From NCBI GenBank assembly GCA_009936885.1, contig JAACDT010000314.1, positions 1 to 9,744 of the forward strand: a DNA stretch of 9,744 nt, in the 5' to 3' direction. The notes beneath the pieces were generated by a model. The model saw only the letters and a program-made list of their open reading frames with translations. It did no database searches and was not told the origin of the DNA. A program made the position numbers and the translations under genes. Position 1 is the first letter of the stretch; every line of letters starts with the position of its first letter. Shown piece by piece: positions 6,587 to 9,744 of the stretch. This DNA comes from Alphaproteobacteria bacterium. Lineage in GTDB: Bacteria; Pseudomonadota; Alphaproteobacteria; Puniceispirillales; Puniceispirillaceae.

Positions 6587-7129
6587 ATGCGTGAGCTTTA
6601 CCAAGTTTGGCCATCAAGCCTTACTAATGGCCAAATTCAATCTATCATTGATGCCTGCCTTGAGGAGCCAGAATTAGATGCAAAAACAATTTCATCTAAG
6701 GATGTATTATCGGATGTTCGGGTCAGTTCTATTAGATGGATATCCTCACTTGAAATAAAAGACTTGCTTTGGTCGTATGTTCGACGTGCTAATTACGATG
6801 CCTTTAATGTTGATGTCGATAATAATTGTGAAGTGCAATATACAGAATATCATGCCAGTGCAGGCGGCCATTATGACTGGCATCAAGATGTTCATTGGAA
6901 TGGACAGGCCGATAGTGACAGAAAAATATCTGTAACGGTTCAATTAAGTGATGCTGATAATTACCAAGGCGGTAATTTCGAGTTTGATGAGTTAAAAACC
7001 AATGCTGACTTTCGCTCAAAAGGGACTGTTCTTGTGTTTCCGTCCTATATAAGACATCGCGTGCTTCCTGTTAGCAGTGGCGTGCGACAATCGCTGGTGG
7101 CATGGTTTAAGGGGCCGAGATGGAAGTAA
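6587..7129 (+). CDS. 2-oxoglutarate/Fe(II)-dependent dioxygenase (prolyl-4-hydroxylase-like)
   Basis: 180 residues, a compact double-stranded beta-helix enzyme without a signal peptide. Iron ligands are H99-Q100-D101 (YDWHQDVHW) and H157 (FPSYIRHRVLPV). R167 in SSGVRQSLVAWFKGP is the expected 2-oxoglutarate-binding arginine, and Y88 in EYHASAGGHYDWH is typical. QLSDADNYQGGNFEFDE is the conserved connecting segment of the P4H/PKHD-like group. All catalytic residues are present, so it should be active, coupling decarboxylation of 2-oxoglutarate to hydroxylation of an unknown substrate. The N-terminal 60 residues are family-variable. The ribosome site is weak (GGA at 6577-6579). It follows the cupin gene after a 201-base spacer in the same direction; an operon is doubtful. 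Homologues also occur in phages, so substrate cannot be guessed. Confidence 0.9.
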   Translation: MRELYQVWPSSLTNGQIQSIIDACLEEPELDAKTISSKDVLSDVRVSSIRWISSLEIKDLLWSYVRRANYDAFNVDVDNNCEVQYTEYHASAGGHYDWHQDVHWNGQADSDRKISVTVQLSDADNYQGGNFEFDELKTNADFRSKGTVLVFPSYIRHRVLPVSSGVRQSLVAWFKGPRWK

Positions 7130-7324
7130 TCCTGCTCATCTATGCGAATTTCAGTCAGATGGCGCCTTTATGAGATAACCTAAATTGCCGCCCTGCTTAA
7201 TAAATTTGGTTAATGAGAATGCAAATTTATCGATGCGAAGGACTATAATATTGGGATATTAGGCTATTTGGGATAAATATTTTTTGAAACTGCTAGCTCT
7301 CTTAGTCTTGAAGCCATATTTATA

Positions 7325-8050
7325 TTATTCCATCAATGTCTCAATACGCTTTTTATTTCTCTCAATCGCTTCTCGATTTTCCAGTATCTCATTTCGACGC
7401 GTATAAATCTCATCTTTGTTTTTCATGAGGTTTTCATTATTTGTACTAGATTTACCAAATACTTTTTCCACCTTGTCAGACAGGCTCGCTATGATGGATT
7501 GAATTTGAATAATAAAAAGTTTGTTTGAATTGATTTCTTTTTTCATTTCTTCTGGCGAGATATTCTCACTAATCTTCTCGCCCTCTAAAAGTTTTGTATT
7601 CGCTTCTATCTGGACTGCATTAAATTCAACGATTGTTTTATTAGTTTCCATAATTTGCCGGTTTATTTTTACTAATTCAGCATTAACAGCGGCCATTCGC
7701 TCACTTACCTCAAGCGTTTGGGCATTTATGTTCGCCTTATGAAGTGTATATTCAAGCCTGTTTTTTTCTTTCTGTATTTTTATATAATCTGCCTCAGGCT
7801 CAGAATTTGAAACCATATTATCGAGTATGGTTATCCTATTGACATAAACTTCCTCAGTATTACTTAATGCCATTCGCCTATTGCCCGTAAAAGCTGAGGA
7901 ATAGTTACTAAGTATCATCATTCGATTTTCTTCTATGAGCGCTCTGGATTGCTCTATTTTTACTTTACTCTTATAAACTTCTGTTTCTAAATTGAATAAT
8001 TCTTTTGGAGAATTAATTCCCAAATCTTTATAATTGCCATCATTACTCAT
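7325..8050 (-). CDS. Coiled-coil protein with repeated IxxN core motif
   Basis: 241 residues, highly charged, no signal peptide or membrane span, predicted almost entirely helical. ATG at 8050 has GGAG upstream at 7 bases, a good start. Heptads carry asparagine at a fixed core position: N42, N49, then N57, N64, N71, N78 exactly seven apart, N130, N137, N144, N151 exactly seven apart, and N211, N225, N232. Many sit in [I/V/A]xxN[R/K/T/Y] (ILSN 46-49, ALSN 61-64, VYVN 68-71, ILDN 75-78, ILEN 222-225, IERN 229-232), that is, a hydrophobic residue at a and Asn at d. Asn at d is known in trimeric coiled coils such as trimeric autotransporter stalks, where it holds anions in the core. Breaks (SEPE 83-86, ENISPEE 162-168, KSSTNNE 200-206) divide the rod into segments. 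I know no function. The neighbour on the same strand also ends in a coiled coil. Confidence 0.75.
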   Translation of the reverse strand: MSNDGNYKDLGINSPKELFNLETEVYKSKVKIEQSRALIEENRMMILSNYSSAFTGNRRMALSNTEEVYVNRITILDNMVSNSEPEADYIKIQKEKNRLEYTLHKANINAQTLEVSERMAAVNAELVKINRQIMETNKTIVEFNAVQIEANTKLLEGEKISENISPEEMKKEINSNKLFIIQIQSIIASLSDKVEKVFGKSSTNNENLMKNKDEIYTRRNEILENREAIERNKKRIETLME

Positions 8051-8309
8051 CCGAAGTCTCCAAAGTTTTATTTCTCATATAATTTGTAAAAAATCATTAA
8101 TCCTAAATTACGCTTGCCATAATCTTATGCCCGATAAAACTTATCTTGGCTGAGTGGAAGTGCTTACACATAGCCACTTACTTCTATCAGCTATTGCTAC
8201 TATAATCTGAACAAACAGAAAGATGAGAGTCAATGTACAAGCGCGTTTGTGCGAAGTAATTTTCTAGTGCATCTAGGTTTGACTTTACTTAGATATATTC
8301 TAGTCAAGA

Positions 8310-8334
8310 TTAAGGGTTTGATAGAAACCCTTAA
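8310..8334. repeat. Perfect 10-bp inverted repeat
   Basis: TTAAGGGTTT (8310-8319) and AAACCCTTAA (8325-8334) form a perfect stem with a 5-base loop (GATAG). Neither side is followed by a T-run on the matching strand, so it is not a standard intrinsic terminator. Just before it, TTGAC (8279-8283) and GTCAA (8302-8306) flank an inner TAGA/TCTA pair, giving a second, bulged stem. The pair may be an RNA structure or a protein-binding site. Confidence 0.6.
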
Positions 8335-8466
8335 CAAGGCGATACGTGAAATAATTTCGCAAAATGCTCGTCTGGACAGTACTTGTTTTATAAGGAGTAT
8401 TTGTTTTTAGATAATAGCCAAACATTTGAGGCTTTAAGTATCTGTTATTCATAACTTATTTATGAT

Positions 8467-8485
8467 GATAGCCATGGTGGCTATC
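8467..8485. repeat. Perfect 8-bp hairpin ahead of the small gene
   Basis: GATAGCCA (8467-8474) and TGGCTATC (8478-8485) pair perfectly around a 3-base loop, followed by TTAGTTT. The hairpin ends 28 bases before the start ATG at 8514, so it could be a weak terminator of rightward transcription or a leader structure of the small gene's mRNA. Confidence 0.55.
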
Positions 8486-8513
8486 TTAGTTTCCAATTAG
8501 AATAGGTAGCGTG

Positions 8514-8708
8514 ATGTATAGTATTAAAGTCGATATGCCACGATTCTCATGCCACATAGATGATGAGTTAAAAGCAATTTATCATAGCAAAGATACAGTA
8601 TGTATTTGGGTTTTTAAAACCAAAGTTGATAGAAACAGGTTTGTTGACGAAACTGCTAGGATGGTGAAAGTGGAACGAGAAAATTATTTTTCAGAAAATT
8701 TTGGGTAA
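8514..8708 (+). CDS. Small protein of unknown function (64 residues)
   Basis: Rightward, 64 residues, no signal peptide or membrane span, mixed alpha/beta in appearance: an N-terminal strand-like MYSIKVDMPRF, a helix-like DDELKAIYHS, a central hydrophobic strand VCIWVFKT, and a charged helical tail (RNRFVDETARMVKVERENYF). AGG at 8504-8506 is 7 bases from the ATG at 8514. A GTG at 8511 would add one residue but is too close to that site. I recognise no family. It stands alone between two leftward coiled-coil genes with a hairpin 28 bases upstream of its start. Length and composition suggest a real gene, but moderately so. Confidence 0.5.
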   Translation: MYSIKVDMPRFSCHIDDELKAIYHSKDTVCIWVFKTKVDRNRFVDETARMVKVERENYFSENFG

Positions 8709-8776
8709 CATTCGCGCCGTCGACACACCTAATTCCAAAGTAGCAATAGCAACACGATTTTTTCCCCTAACAGAAA

Positions 8777-9292
8777 TTATTCTTTGATTTTTGTTTTACC
8801 CTGTTCCAATAACGAGCTGAGAACATCTAATTTTTGTCTAATTTGTTTTATGTTAATCTCTAACTCTTTGCTTTCGTCATTTAAGTCAAAAATATTTGTG
8901 ATGTGCTTTTCTAACTGGGCTGTGATTATTGTTAGCTCGGATGCTAATTCAGCAGATTGAAGATTTGAATCAATTAATCTGCGTTGGGTCTTCTCCCATA
9001 GGGCGAATATAATAGGCTCTTTCTTTGCCAGTCTCAAAATATAATTCTTGGGTATTTTCCGTGCTTTTAATCCAGCAGCACCAGAAATGGCGGTCACGGT
9101 TCTTTTAGTGTTTAGCATTAATGATGTTTCACGAAAAATTTCGCTCGAGCCTATTCTTCCTAATCTAAGGCCGTCCTTATCGAAAATTTCTGAGTTTCCT
9201 TCTAAAATATAATAGGCATCGCTTGATACATCGCCATATGAATATATCATTTCATGCGGAGACCAAATACATATATCGTCTTTTTTAATCAT
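8777..9292 (-). CDS. Cyclic-nucleotide-binding domain protein with C-terminal coiled coil
   Basis: 171 residues, cytoplasmic. Residues about 8-92 form a CNBD/CAP_ED fold: YSYGDVSSDAYYILEGNSEI (17-36), then the cassette EIFRETSLMLNTKRTVTAIS (51-70). The cassette keeps F53, E55 and R64, positions used in cyclic-nucleotide receptors to hold ribose and phosphate, but the usual glycine of FGE is R54 and the usual PR-A is KRTV, so ligand binding may be altered or lost. From about 95 a charged helix and a coiled coil (about 115-166) follow. There is no helix-turn-helix, so it is not a Crp/Fnr transcription factor. The start ATG at 9292 lacks a clear ribosome site. It lies leftward, on the same strand as the coiled-coil gene beyond the small rightward gene, and may act with it as a sensor and scaffold; that is inference. 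Confidence 0.82.
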   Translation of the reverse strand: MIKKDDICIWSPHEMIYSYGDVSSDAYYILEGNSEIFDKDGLRLGRIGSSEIFRETSLMLNTKRTVTAISGAAGLKARKIPKNYILRLAKKEPIIFALWEKTQRRLIDSNLQSAELASELTIITAQLEKHITNIFDLNDESKELEINIKQIRQKLDVLSSLLEQGKTKIKE

Positions 9293-9654
9293 ATCGATAT
9301 TTAATCACTCAGAACTATGCCACCAAAAATTGCCGGAACAATAACCTATATATCAATTTCTTAGTTTGATAATATAATGAATAGATAATAATAAGGTTAG
9401 TAATTGAAAGTCTATAGTTTAGTTTTTGCTTACGCGCTAGTCAAAGGAATGTGATGGTTAGGATATCAACTCTAAATTATTATTTTTACGGAAATCTTCA
9501 ATAATGTGCTTAGTTAATACATTAAAAAGTTACATTTTAAGAATAGTTGGAGTCTTATATTTTGGCAGCTCATTCGGAGGTGATAGGAGCAGAAGTTCGT
9601 CTCTTTGTTTCTGATAAACAAGACTTTTAACATATAGTTTATGTGCAGCAGTTT
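9293..9654. other. AT-rich spacer, no secure gene
   Basis: About 360 bases. It should contain the promoter of the leftward CNBD gene. A perfect TATAAT on the + strand (9373-9378) lacks a matching -35 box. Short frames exist, for example 36 codons from ATG 9504 rightward, but they have poor ribosome sites and low-complexity endings (SRSSSL), so I do not call them. No repeat, tRNA or terminator was recognised. Confidence 0.4.
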
Positions 9655-9744
9655 TTAGTAAGGGCGCTTATATCCAAACATATTTAGTTCAACGTCGCAG
9701 AAACTCTCAATTGCCTTATCGATGAATTTAGCAGATTTCAGATA
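9655..9744 (-). CDS. Possible C-terminal end of a gene entering from the right edge
   Basis: Reading leftward from the window edge, one frame is open for 29 codons to TAA 9657-9655 and reads like protein: KSAKFIDKAIESFCDVELN, then MFGYKRPY. The start would lie outside the window. With so little sequence no family can be named, and a random open stretch of this length is not rare. Confidence 0.3.
   Translation of the reverse strand, partial: YLKSAKFIDKAIESFCDVELNMFGYKRPY

Larger units (their letters stand above)
8051..8510. other. Structured spacer between the coiled-coil gene and a small gene
   Basis: About 460 bases without a secure gene. It must carry the promoter of the leftward coiled-coil gene and of the rightward small gene, but I could not pick convincing core elements. 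It contains several inverted repeats (8279-8306, 8310-8334, 8467-8485), the last two listed separately. A strong ribosome-site-like AAGGAG near 8392 is followed after 3 bases by a TTG frame of only 17 codons, too close and too short to call a gene. A small RNA is possible but not shown. Confidence 0.4.

Noticed and set aside
7264..7317. Leftward 17-residue ORF MASRLRELAVSKNIYPK just after the coiled-coil gene
   Set aside because: No ribosome binding site and very short; probably chance, though it resembles the beginning of a normal protein.
9504..9614. Rightward 36-codon ORF
   Set aside because: Poor ribosome site, low-complexity serine-rich end, no recognisable features.
1..9744. CRISPR arrays, tRNA or rRNA genes, insertion sequences
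   Set aside because: No regularly spaced repeats, no tRNA-like cloverleaf, and no transposase-like reading frame or terminal inverted repeats were seen on reading both strands.

Overview
The window is AT-rich, with a high coding fraction in the left half and long, sparsely coding spacers in the right half. Protein resemblances (a Pseudomonas GtsABCD-type glucose/mannose ABC transporter, an OmpR/PhoB response regulator, a small cupin, a 2OG-Fe(II) oxygenase, a cyclic-nucleotide-binding protein) point to a Gram-negative proteobacterium. An AT-rich, possibly marine alphaproteobacterium is my best guess, but nothing here fixes the taxon.

Left part (1-4787) is a sugar-uptake locus. A response regulator runs leftward off the window edge. 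A roughly 200-base divergent spacer follows, carrying regularly phased TGTAA-type half-sites. Then comes a rightward operon: periplasmic sugar-binding protein, intercistronic hairpin, two permeases that overlap by 8 bases, and an ATPase. The binding-protein gene carries an in-frame TAA after codon 94, while the frame downstream stays open and well conserved to its natural end. As read, the transporter therefore lacks its receptor although the membrane and ATPase parts look intact.

Middle part (4788-7130) holds a leftward pair: a small one-span membrane ORF whose TGA overlaps the ATG of a putative exported 135-residue protein. An open segment in another frame lies upstream and may be the displaced 5' end of the small ORF. 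To the right are a 25-codon hydrophobic ORF candidate, a single-domain cupin, and an iron/2-oxoglutarate dioxygenase with complete HxD...H...R residues.

Right part (7131-9744) has two leftward genes. One encodes a 241-residue, probably cytoplasmic coiled coil with repeated [I/V/A]xxN core positions. The other encodes a 171-residue cyclic-nucleotide-binding domain followed by a coiled coil. Between them lie a spacer with several inverted repeats and a rightward 64-residue protein I do not recognise. The last 450 bases are mostly non-coding, with a possible C-terminal gene fragment entering from the right edge.

The strongest points for a second look are the interrupted sugar receptor, the phased operator-like repeats, the asparagine ladder in the coiled-coil protein together with its CNBD neighbour, and the coupled, possibly frameshifted small membrane gene.
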